Assembly: GCA_946538795.1 (NCBI GenBank)
Contig: CAMNGY010000077.1
Location: forward strand, 1 to 6,909
Source: an uncultured Treponema sp.
GTDB taxonomy: Bacteria > Spirochaetota > Spirochaetia > Treponematales > Treponemataceae
DNA length: 6,909 bases
Direction: 5' to 3'
Positions within the stretch are counted from its first letter, which is position 1, and each line of letters begins with the position of its first letter. A program made the translations under genes and the position numbers. Under the pieces are notes generated by a model. It was not told the DNA's origin, did not search any database, and saw nothing but the letters and a program-made list of their open reading frames with translations. Below are positions 1-6,469 of the stretch, piece by piece.

Positions 1-408
1 GTGGTAATTTATTGCGCTCTTAATTACAACGTTTCCATCCTTATCGATCACATCAACTCCAGTTCCGAGAATTGAAATTTCAGAGTGCAATTCCATAAAA
101 TTTATCTGTTTTTCGATTCTACTCGGCAATGAAATGTCATCCGCATCCATACGGGCAATATAATCACCCGTTGCTTTTTCAAGACCAAAGTTGAGAGCAT
201 TTGCTATACCGGCCTTATCTTGAAAAAAATAGCAAATACGACTATCAGAATAAGAATGCAGTATGTCTGAAGTCATCCCGTCATCAGAACTGTCAATGAT
301 AATGAGCTGTATATTTTTGTAACTTTGGTTCAATATGCTATCAATAGAACACCTTATATACTTTTCGTCATTATATACTGGTATGATAATGCTTACCAAT
401 TTTTTCAT
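1..408 (-). CDS. Family 2 glycosyltransferase, N-terminal part (runs off left edge)
   Basis: This is the first 136 codons of a GT2 (GT-A fold) glycosyltransferase; it has no stop before the window edge. I translated it from the ATG at 406-408 (MKKLVSIIIPVYN). The beta-strand/nucleotide-binding start is at residues 4-13, the IDSS acidic site at about 38-41, and the DXD metal/sugar-nucleotide motif MDADD at 87-91. Family members transfer a sugar from a nucleotide donor to a growing glycan at the cytoplasmic face of the membrane; donor and acceptor cannot be read from this fragment. It starts 23 bases after the stop of the upstream glycosyltransferase, with only a weak GAAG ribosome site, so it is probably translated from the same message. 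Residues 67-99 match the upstream gene at 31 of 33 positions, so the two are tandem paralogues. The ORF is AT-rich. Confidence 0.93.
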   Translation of the reverse strand, partial: MKKLVSIIIPVYNDEKYIRCSIDSILNQSYKNIQLIIIDSSDDGMTSDILHSYSDSRICYFFQDKAGIANALNFGLEKATGDYIARMDADDISLPSRIEKQINFMELHSEISILGTGVDVIDKDGNVVIKSAINYH

Positions 409-431
409 AAACACAACTTCAAAACAACAAT

Positions 432-1820
432 CTAGAGAGGAAATGCGCCGACAGCAAAAATTTTATCTGCCATTATGCCAATTTTTATCAAATCTTCTCT
501 TATCTCCTTATAGTACTTTTGAGATGAAACAATAACACCGTCAAAATTAAGATTCAATATTTCTTTTGGAGAAACTGTCGTGTATTGATGTCCGCATATT
601 GTACAAGTCTTTTTTTCTTTGTCTGCTACAGCTATGATATTACAGTTTATTTTTTTTGCGGCATTCCCCTCTGTGATTTGTGTCAGAAGTTTTTCACCAC
701 GAATGCCAAGACCATAAATTATAATACGGGATGATGAATTAAAAAACGTGTTATACATAGTTCTTGCTTTTTTTACAGAAGTACAGATTTTTTTTCGTAT
801 CAAATTGACATCAGATGTGCCACAGTTTTTTTTCAGATTTTCAAAAAAATATACTTCTGTAGGCGAACCAGATAGATTAATCAATATACTATCATCTTTT
901 ATGAAGGATATATACGGTCTTATACAATACCAATACACCCAATTCCAACGATCGTTCAACTCTTTTATCAAATGCTTTTCAGATATTTTTTTTAGTTTTT
1001 TATTCTGTTCATAGATTGTATTTAGTAACAATAAATGTTCATCTAAAAAAACTTCTGGAAGAATATGCGCAGGAAAATTATAATAAGATCTTGTAAAGTT
1101 TTCCAGACAAAATTTACCGTGTTCTAGATGGAAGAATTCTTCAACGTATGACAGTCCACTTTTATTCACGGATGGGATTACCTTGTCATAGTTGGCAGAT
1201 GAATTGTTGTCATATTGCCTATACCACAGAAGTTTTTCAGGAAGGGAAGCAAAAACGATTCCTTTAGCAGCCATCCGTGTCCATAAATCAAAATCTTCCG
1301 CAAAAAAGCTACTGTCATAACGCCAGCCATCTCTCACGAGTTTCTCACGGAACATCACCGTCGGATGAACTATACAATTTCCAAAGATAAGACGTGCTTT
1401 TATTTCCGAATCTGAATACCTTATTTCTTTTGCCAGATTAATAAAGTTGTTATTTTCATCAATTAAACGTGTATCCGTGCTTAATAGACCGACCTCAGGA
1501 TGGTTTTCCAAATAATTGACTTGCATTTCTATTCTTTTGGGCAATGAAATATCATCTGCATCCATGCGGGCGATATATTCACCAGTAGCCTTTTCTAAGC
1601 CAAAGTTTAAAGCATTTGCTATACCATTCCTGCTTGTATGGAATAGCTTTATTTTGTCACCATAAGAATGTAGGATTTGAAGCGTTTCTTCATTGTCTGA
1701 GCTATCAACAACTATAAGCTCTATTTCCTTATATGTCTGATTCAGAATACTATCTACAGCATTCTGTGTGTATTTTCCACAGTTGCAAACAGGCATGATG
1801 ACACTAACGAGTTTTTTCAT
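432..1820 (-). CDS. Family 2 glycosyltransferase with C-terminal Rossmann-like domain
   Basis: 462-residue protein. The reading frame also opens at a TTG at 1850, but the ATG at 1820 is preferred: it has AAAGGA six bases upstream and gives the usual GT2 start MKKLVSVIMPV. Residues 1 to about 215 form a GT-A domain: VDSSD at 38-42, DXD motif MDADD at 86-90, HPT at 152-154, and the ED pair at 175-176 (AEDFDLW) that supplies the catalytic base in this family. Residues about 220-360 are a charged, lysine-rich, probably helical linker. Residues about 364-460 are a second domain opening with IIIYGLGIRGEKLL, a glycine-rich beta-alpha-beta turn (G370, G372, G375) typical of a small Rossmann-like nucleotide-binding fold. 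It follows gmhA by 78 bases. Likely role: adding a sugar, possibly the modified heptose, to a surface glycan; the substrate is inferred only from context. Base composition is strongly AT-rich (16 of 60 G+C at 1021-1080). Confidence 0.93.
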   Translation of the reverse strand: MKKLVSVIMPVCNCGKYTQNAVDSILNQTYKEIELIVVDSSDNEETLQILHSYGDKIKLFHTSRNGIANALNFGLEKATGEYIARMDADDISLPKRIEMQVNYLENHPEVGLLSTDTRLIDENNNFINLAKEIRYSDSEIKARLIFGNCIVHPTVMFREKLVRDGWRYDSSFFAEDFDLWTRMAAKGIVFASLPEKLLWYRQYDNNSSANYDKVIPSVNKSGLSYVEEFFHLEHGKFCLENFTRSYYNFPAHILPEVFLDEHLLLLNTIYEQNKKLKKISEKHLIKELNDRWNWVYWYCIRPYISFIKDDSILINLSGSPTEVYFFENLKKNCGTSDVNLIRKKICTSVKKARTMYNTFFNSSSRIIIYGLGIRGEKLLTQITEGNAAKKINCNIIAVADKEKKTCTICGHQYTTVSPKEILNLNFDGVIVSSQKYYKEIREDLIKIGIMADKIFAVGAFPL

Positions 1821-1898
1821 ATATTTTCCTTTCTTATTTAATTGTTTCAACCTATCGACATTTATCGAATATGGTCAATAAAATGGAAAACTTCCTTA

Positions 1899-2489
1899 TT
1901 ACCCCCTCAAATGCTCTTTCCCGCAGAGCGTCTTGTAGAAGATGCTCATGATTAGGTGGTCAAAGACCATGTGTATGTCCTCCGTGGTCTGCATGCTCAT
2001 CACGGGGACATGGAGCGACACGTCGCTCAGTGCCTTGAGCCGCCCCCCGTCGTAGCCCGTCATGCCTATGACCTTGTTCCCGCATTCCTTGGCATACTCT
2101 ACGGCATTGAGCACGTTTTTAGAATTCCCGCTGCCGGATATGGCCACCACGATGTCGCCCTCCTCAAGCTTGCCCCTGAGCTGGAAGCGGAAGACCTCCT
2201 CGAAGCCGATGTCGTTCGCTATTGCCATGACTGTCGCCACATTGTCGTTCAGGCACTGGAAACGGAACTTGTTGTCAACGTACTCGCTGATTCCCTTGTT
2301 GAAGTCGTTCTGCCAGTGGCTTGCCGTTGCCGAGCTACCCCCGTTCCCGAAGATGTAAATCGTGTGCCTGCCCTCGTAGGCCTGCATGATGAGGTTCATC
2401 GCCTCGTTGATTGCATTTACATCGAGCCTATCAAAAGTCATTTTCTCAAGCTCGATATAATCTTTTATTGCATCTGTATAATCCATCAT
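1899..2489 (-). CDS. gmhA: Phosphoheptose isomerase-like SIS-domain protein
   Basis: 196 residues, about the usual GmhA length. GmhA converts sedoheptulose 7-phosphate to D-glycero-D-manno-heptose 7-phosphate, the first step to GDP- or ADP-heptose. The SIS fold shows the phosphate-binding loop FGNGGSSATASHW (47-59) and the second serine motif ISGSGNSKN (117-125). The C-terminal EDIHMVFDH (170-178) aligns with the QEVHxxxxH metal/catalytic segment of classical GmhA. The start is clear: ATG ATG with GGAGG seven bases upstream. It lies 29 bases after the SDR gene. Oddities: by eye the classical ligands His61, Glu65, Gln172, His180 of E. coli GmhA appear here as His58, Asp62, Glu170, His178, so it may belong to a divergent branch. 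Other SIS sugar-phosphate isomerases are possible, but the neighbouring heptose kinase and nucleotidyltransferase support GmhA. GC is about 50-60%. Confidence 0.88.
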   Translation of the reverse strand: MMDYTDAIKDYIELEKMTFDRLDVNAINEAMNLIMQAYEGRHTIYIFGNGGSSATASHWQNDFNKGISEYVDNKFRFQCLNDNVATVMAIANDIGFEEVFRFQLRGKLEEGDIVVAISGSGNSKNVLNAVEYAKECGNKVIGMTGYDGGRLKALSDVSLHVPVMSMQTTEDIHMVFDHLIMSIFYKTLCGKEHLRG

Positions 2490-2502
2490 ATACTATCCTC
2501 CA
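2478..2502 (-). promoter_or_regulatory. Strong ribosome binding site of the gmhA-like gene
   Basis: On the minus strand GGAGGATAGTAT precedes the double ATG of the isomerase gene. The spacing of seven bases to the first ATG is near-optimal, so this decides the start and suggests strong translation inside the operon. It is the best Shine-Dalgarno sequence in the window. Confidence 0.7.
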
Positions 2503-2518
2503 ATGCGCAGTTCATTTT

Positions 2519-3445
2519 TTACAGGTTAGATTGTGTATTGCACAACTCATACCAGTCAATCACACGTCTTAACCCCTCTTTGAGTGACACCTGCGGTTTC
2601 CAGCCGGTCAGGTCCATCAACTTTTCATTCTTGCAGAATTCTATTGAAGTTTCATCGTTCCTAAACCTTGATGTGTCAACCTGAACTTCTATCTTCCGAC
2701 CAATGATATCCTCAATTTCACTAAGAATATCACCTACGCTTATTGGAATCCCGCTTCCAATATTCACATAGTCGACAGGGGAAAATTTGTCTTTTTGTAT
2801 AATACACGCTTTTATCGCCTTTAATAAGTCTTCAATATAGAGATAATCCCGCTTGTCTGTAATGTTCCCCAGTTTGATATATTCGTTCCTGATTTGGCTC
2901 AGAATTGTCGGCACAATGAAATTTGCTTTCTGGTACTCCCCATACACATTGAATATCCTTCCAATGATATACCTGTTGTATGGTTGTGCATAAAACTCAA
3001 TGACCTCTTCCGTTATCCGCTTTGTCTTTCCAAGAACGTTCATCGGTCTTACCAGGGCTGATTCCGATATAGGCATTTCATCCGTGTTGCCGTACACTTT
3101 CCCTGTCGAGGCATAGAAGAATACTGATGAATCACAATATTTGTTGAAAGCCTTCAGCAGATTTTCTGTTCCCCTCAGATTGATGTCAAACGTCTGGAAT
3201 TTATTGTCAACAATATCCTTGTGAGCAGTTATTGCCGCAAGGTGTACCACGGCATCAAAACGGAACTCCTCAAACAGGGAATTTATTTTGTCGGAATCAA
3301 GAATATCGGCCTCGACTGATTTTACACCAGTCTCCTCTCTTCTTTTCCGTGATAAGGCGAAAACCTCGCACCCAGCGTCATCCCTGAGCATCCTGACTAT
3401 TCCAGTTCCTATAAATCCCGAAGAACCTGTTACCAATATACGCAT
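2519..3445 (-). CDS. NAD(P)-dependent SDR, NDP-sugar epimerase/reductase family, catalytic Tyr replaced
   Basis: 308 residues from the ATG at 3445; the frame extends to a TTG at 3511, but MRILVTGSSGFIG is the standard family start. Extended-SDR (WcaG/RmlD/GalE-like) protein: cofactor loop GSSGFIG (7-13), acidic segment ADILD (46-50), HLAA (68-71), YASTGKVYG (111-119, the serine/threonine site), and NVYGEYQ (167-172). In the family the next motif is P-Y-G-x-S/T-K with catalytic Tyr and Lys; here it reads NVLGKTK (136-142), so Lys142 is kept but Leu138 stands where Tyr is expected. The protein probably acts on the 4-keto product of the upstream dehydratase as a reductase or epimerase, giving a GDP-6-deoxy-heptose (DmhB-like role). 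That role is inferred from context, and the missing Tyr makes it less certain. The gap from the dehydratase stop is 62 bases; the ribosome site is weak (GGACTTGAAAAA). GC is about 43%. Confidence 0.88.
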   Translation of the reverse strand: MRILVTGSSGFIGTGIVRMLRDDAGCEVFALSRKRREETGVKSVEADILDSDKINSLFEEFRFDAVVHLAAITAHKDIVDNKFQTFDINLRGTENLLKAFNKYCDSSVFFYASTGKVYGNTDEMPISESALVRPMNVLGKTKRITEEVIEFYAQPYNRYIIGRIFNVYGEYQKANFIVPTILSQIRNEYIKLGNITDKRDYLYIEDLLKAIKACIIQKDKFSPVDYVNIGSGIPISVGDILSEIEDIIGRKIEVQVDTSRFRNDETSIEFCKNEKLMDLTGWKPQVSLKEGLRRVIDWYELCNTQSNL

Positions 3446-3507
3446 TTTTTCAAGTCCAAAATATTCGCGACGATGCAAAAAACGAAGATCGCACCGCCGC
3501 AAAAGAA

Positions 3508-4488
3508 TCAATACATGTCTTTGTTTATAAAATTCCGCCAGTAATCCAAGACATCCTTCAAAGTTTCGTCCAGTTTATACTTCAGTTCCCAGCCTGTCAG
3601 TTTCTTGAACTTGGTGAAGTCACCTATGAATGTCATGAGCTCCGTCGGCCGTACGCGGGCAGGATCCACCTCCACGCGGATGTCTTTTGCCCTGGTTGAC
3701 AACGAGATCAGCATATCCAACACATCCTTCATGGTGTGTATCTGATCCGAGCCGATAAGATAGAGCTCCCCGGAGATTCCTTTCTCCATTGCCATGAAAT
3801 AGGCCCGCACTGTATCCCTTACATCCGTGAAATTTCGGGTCGCATTCAAGTTACCAACCTTTATGACCGGCTCTTGCAATCCCTTTTCTATCCGTGCTAT
3901 CTGATATGCAAATGAGGCAATGGCCCCGTGTATGTAGCGACGGCTTCCCTCATGATTGAAAGCCCTAGTCCTCACAATATCGAAGCCGTAACTGGCATGG
4001 TATGTTATGCACACCATATCCTGCGCAACTTTGCTTGCGGCATACGGGTTTATAGGCTTTATACGTGTCTCCTCCGTAATCGGAATCATTTCCGGTGGTA
4101 CGTCGCCAAATTCTTCTGGGGTTGCACTCGTCAGTACCCTCGCCTTGCATTCCGTCACCCGCATCGCTTCGAACAGGTTTATTGTCCCTATCGCATTCGT
4201 CTGCATATATGCGGCCGGCATATCCCATGACGGGGTCACCCAGCTTAGTGCTCCCAGATGATAAATTTGATCCGGTTTCACTTTCTGAAGAACCTTTATG
4301 AGGCTCGTTTCATCCGTCAGGTCTGCATCAAACAAGGTGATCTTTCCCAAGGCATGATTTACATTCCTGAGGTTTGAATTTACCCTTTTGATTCCGTACA
4401 CCTCATAGTCCGTGTTTGCAAGGATGTAATCCATAAGATGGCTTCCTGCGAATCCGGTTATTCCGGTAATCAATACTTTCTTTCCCAT
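3508..4488 (-). CDS. GDP-mannose 4,6-dehydratase-like SDR (probable GDP-heptose 4,6-dehydratase)
   Basis: 326 residues from the ATG at 4488, which has AGGAG 11 bases upstream and GGGA nearer. The frame reaches back to a TTG at 4542 and an ATG at 4518, but those have no ribosome site and add a non-family tail. NAD(P)-binding loop GITGFAG (9-15), LFDADLTDE (52-60), IYHLGA (75-80), the active-site segment TSATPEEFG (120-128) giving Thr/Ser and Glu, then PYAASK with Tyr149 and Lys153. FNHEGSRR (177-184) is typical of the GMD/RMD branch. Members remove water from a GDP-hexose to give the 4-keto-6-deoxy sugar. With heptose genes on both sides, the likely substrate is GDP-D-glycero-alpha-D-manno-heptose, as for DmhA of Yersinia pseudotuberculosis; GDP-mannose, or a 4-reductase (RMD-like) role, cannot be excluded. 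GC about 48%, between the GC-rich kinase and the AT-rich transferases. Confidence 0.9.
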   Translation of the reverse strand: MGKKVLITGITGFAGSHLMDYILANTDYEVYGIKRVNSNLRNVNHALGKITLFDADLTDETSLIKVLQKVKPDQIYHLGALSWVTPSWDMPAAYMQTNAIGTINLFEAMRVTECKARVLTSATPEEFGDVPPEMIPITEETRIKPINPYAASKVAQDMVCITYHASYGFDIVRTRAFNHEGSRRYIHGAIASFAYQIARIEKGLQEPVIKVGNLNATRNFTDVRDTVRAYFMAMEKGISGELYLIGSDQIHTMKDVLDMLISLSTRAKDIRVEVDPARVRPTELMTFIGDFTKFKKLTGWELKYKLDETLKDVLDYWRNFINKDMY

Positions 4489-4574
4489 AATTTCCCAATC
4501 TCCTGTTATTTTTATCATCTCGCAGATGTCATTTATAATCAATTATGCAACGAGCTTATCGTATCTGTCTTGTA

Positions 4575-5564
4575 CTACCAGTCCTTGTTTCCTACGTACA
4601 CGACCTTGGTGCCGCTGCCCTCCAGGTCGAAGGGGAGCGGCATTAGGTCGCTCAACGCCGCCCTGAGCCTCGCCTGCTTCTCAAGCGGGCAGTAGAACAG
4701 GAGGAAGCCTCCGCCGCCCGCCCCCAGAAGCTTGCCGCCGAGCGCGCCGCTCTTCATGGCGATGTCGTAATACCTGTCGATGAGGTCGTTCGAGATGTGC
4801 GGCGTGAGGCTCCGCTTGAGCCGCCAGTTCTCGTCGAGTATCGCGCCGAAGTCGTCCAGCCTCCCGGCCACGAGCGCGTCCCTCATGTCGTACACCAGCC
4901 CCGTCATCCTGACGAGCGAGTCGAACTTGTCCTTCTCGCTGACGACATTCCGTTCCTGCTCTTCAAGGATTTCCCCCGCGCTGTGCGTGAGCCCCGTGTA
5001 GAACAGGAGGAGGTTCTCGTTCAGCCTCTTCCTTGCGTCGCGGCTGATTGCGATGGGCTCAACCTCGACGGAGTCGTCCGGGAGAAAGCGGATCACCTTC
5101 AGTCCTCCGATTGCCGTGCCATACTGGTCCTGCTTCCCGATCGGTTCGCCCAGCTCCTCTATCTCGAGCCTGCAGGCCTCCCGCGCAATCTCCTCCTGCG
5201 AGCAGTATTTCCCTTGGAAGGCGTACAGCGCGTGTATGAGCCCCACCGTGTAGGCGCTGGACGTTGACAGTCCAGTCCCGGAGGGCACGTCAGCCGTGCT
5301 GACGACTTCAACGCCCTCCATGCCGTGGTCCAGCAGAAGCTGCCTGGCAATGGGGTGGCGCAGGCTCCGGACGTCCTGCACGGTCTCGGTCCTGCTGTAT
5401 TTGACGATGGTCTCCTTCCTGTCAAACGTGGGGTGTATGGTGACGTACATATATTTGCCGATGGACGAGGACAGCACGGCCCCCTCGTGCCTGCGGTAGA
5501 AGCTCGGCAGGTCGCTGCCCCCGCCGACGAAGCTTACCCTGAACGGCGTTCGTGTGATGATCAT
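4575..5564 (-). CDS. hddA: D-glycero-alpha-D-manno-heptose-7-phosphate kinase (GHMP family)
   Basis: 329 residues, normal for HddA. Start at ATG 5564 with AAGGA six bases upstream. All three GHMP kinase motifs are present: motif 1 RTPFRVSFVGGGSDLPSFY (5-23), whose GGGSD is characteristic of the heptose/fucose kinase branch; motif 2 DVPSGTGLSTSSAY (92-105), the ATP phosphate-binding loop; and motif 3 GGKLLGAGGGGF (276-287). GKQDQYG (143-149) carries the likely catalytic aspartate (Asp146). The enzyme phosphorylates C1 of D-glycero-D-manno-heptose 7-phosphate to give the 1,7-bisphosphate, the step that commits to the GDP-heptose (alpha) route. It follows hddC by 86 bases. An L-fucose or other sugar kinase would share these motifs; the adjacent hddC and gmhA make heptose the best reading. 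Very GC-rich compared with the flanking operon (37 of 60 G+C at 5041-5100). Confidence 0.92.
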   Translation of the reverse strand: MIITRTPFRVSFVGGGSDLPSFYRRHEGAVLSSSIGKYMYVTIHPTFDRKETIVKYSRTETVQDVRSLRHPIARQLLLDHGMEGVEVVSTADVPSGTGLSTSSAYTVGLIHALYAFQGKYCSQEEIAREACRLEIEELGEPIGKQDQYGTAIGGLKVIRFLPDDSVEVEPIAISRDARKRLNENLLLFYTGLTHSAGEILEEQERNVVSEKDKFDSLVRMTGLVYDMRDALVAGRLDDFGAILDENWRLKRSLTPHISNDLIDRYYDIAMKSGALGGKLLGAGGGGFLLFYCPLEKQARLRAALSDLMPLPFDLEGSGTKVVYVGNKDW

Positions 5565-5608
5565 AACGTGTCCTTTCTGTTGAGCGATGTTTTGTGTTGT
5601 TTATGTCG

Positions 5609-5637
5609 TGCCTGCTGAAAAGGCTTTTTTGCAGGCA
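5609..5637. repeat. Inverted repeat (hairpin) between hddC and hddA
   Basis: A perfect 7-bp stem TGCCTGC/GCAGGCA encloses a 15-base loop that can itself pair AAAA with TTTT. It sits in the 86-base gap after hddC. No U-run follows the stem on the minus strand, so it is not a standard intrinsic terminator. It could be an mRNA-processing or stability element, or chance. Confidence 0.5.
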
Positions 5638-5650
5638 TTATGCAACGTCT

Positions 5651-6469
5651 TTATATAATTCCGTGTGGGTCATCTCTGCGCTGTGACCGGCAGGCCCCAG
5701 GAATTCCGTTCCGGATGTCGGCCTCTGCCTCATGGTAGCGCTCCGGCGTCCCCATGTCCTTGATGTATTCGGCCGTATGATAGGCGAATATTTTCCCACC
5801 TGGCACGGCGGGCCTGAGCACATCGCGGTCCAGGTCCAGTTTTTCCGGAATCCCGGAAGTCGACGCCTCAAGGCGGGCAAGCGTCTCCCGGAGCAGGGCA
5901 GGCGAGATTATCTGGATGCCCGCGTTCACGAGGTTCCGGCATCCCGTGTGGTCATCCTCCTTGGAGACCCAGCGGACGACCCTGCCGCCATTTTCCCCTT
6001 CCGTCACCAGGAGGGACGAGTCCTGCGGGTGCGAGTTGGGGTGGGCGGCCAGTGTCGCCCATGCCCCGCTTTCCCTGTGGAAGCGGATGAAGGGGGCGAA
6101 GTCCACGTCGAACAGTATGTCCCCGCACAGGAGCAGGAAGTCGTCGTCCAGCACGGTTTCCGTGGCGATAGACCGCAGGTCCCTGCCGTCCAGCATCCTG
6201 AAAAGAGCCCCGGCGGTTCCCAGAGGCTGTGTCTCAGTAAAATAGGACACGGAGATCCCAAGCTGACTTCCATCGCCAAAGTAGTTCTTGATTACATCGC
6301 CAAGATACCCCACGCCTATCGTTATGTCCGTCAGGCCGGATGCCTTCAGGTTCTTAAGCTGGTATTCCAGGATGGGCTTGCCGAGGATTTCTATCATCGG
6401 CTTGGGCACGTCGCTCCTGACGCTTCGTATGCGGGTTCCCTTTCCTCCCGCCAGTATGATAGTCTTCAT
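5651..6469 (-). CDS. hddC: D-glycero-alpha-D-manno-heptose 1-phosphate guanylyltransferase-like nucleotidyltransferase
   Basis: 272 residues from ATG 6469 (MKTIILAGGKGTRIRS); an in-frame ATG at 6484 adds five residues. Neither start has a good ribosome site, and 6469 matches the family start. NTP-transferase fold: nucleotide loop LAGGKGTRIR (6-15) and PKPM (22-25), GTAG (84-87), CGDILFDVD (115-123, metal-binding Asp), NAGI (182-185), and the closing KDMGTPER (237-244). HddC joins GTP and heptose 1-phosphate to give GDP-heptose. The HPNSHPQDSSL and RNLVNAG segments resemble, from memory, the version that is the N-terminal half of larger proteins ending in a HAD-IIIA phosphatase (GmhB-like). 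Here the frame ends about 28 residues after KDMGTPER with a basic tail (ACRSQRRDD) and no HAD motif. It lies directly after the small 121-codon ORF. A generic hexose-1-phosphate nucleotidyltransferase is the alternative; adjacent hddA favours heptose. GC-rich. Confidence 0.88.
   Translation of the reverse strand: MKTIILAGGKGTRIRSVRSDVPKPMIEILGKPILEYQLKNLKASGLTDITIGVGYLGDVIKNYFGDGSQLGISVSYFTETQPLGTAGALFRMLDGRDLRSIATETVLDDDFLLLCGDILFDVDFAPFIRFHRESGAWATLAAHPNSHPQDSSLLVTEGENGGRVVRWVSKEDDHTGCRNLVNAGIQIISPALLRETLARLEASTSGIPEKLDLDRDVLRPAVPGGKIFAYHTAEYIKDMGTPERYHEAEADIRNGIPGACRSQRRDDPHGII

Noticed and set aside
1821..1850. TTG start at 1850 for the transferase
   Set aside because: The added residues are not family-like and this stretch contains the ribosome binding site for the ATG at 1820.
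1851..1878. Possible minus-strand promoter before the 462-residue transferase (TTGACC, 16-base spacer, GATAGG)
   Set aside because: The -35-like hexamer is good but the -10 hexamer matches TATAAT at only three positions; in AT-rich DNA this is expected by chance.
1956..2684. Open frame of 242 codons on the plus strand opposite gmhA and the end of the second SDR
   Set aside because: It spans two real minus-strand genes and the gap between them and has no family-like motif.
3446..3511. TTG start at 3511 for the second SDR
   Set aside because: It would add 22 residues before the cofactor-binding strand that normally begins at the N-terminus; ATG 3445 fits the family.
4489..4542. Upstream TTG (4542) and ATG (4518) starts for the dehydratase
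   Set aside because: They lack a ribosome site, while the ATG at 4488 has AGGAG/GGGA upstream and gives the standard N-terminus.
4797..5267. Several plus-strand frames opposite hddA
   Set aside because: Shadows of the GC-rich kinase gene, with no start signal or domain pattern.
5638..5880. 80-codon minus-strand frame overlapping the hddC end, considered as a frameshifted continuation of hddC
   Set aside because: Its sequence shows no HAD phosphatase motif (DxDGT) and only shadows hddC; the hddC frame is intact through KDMGTPER.
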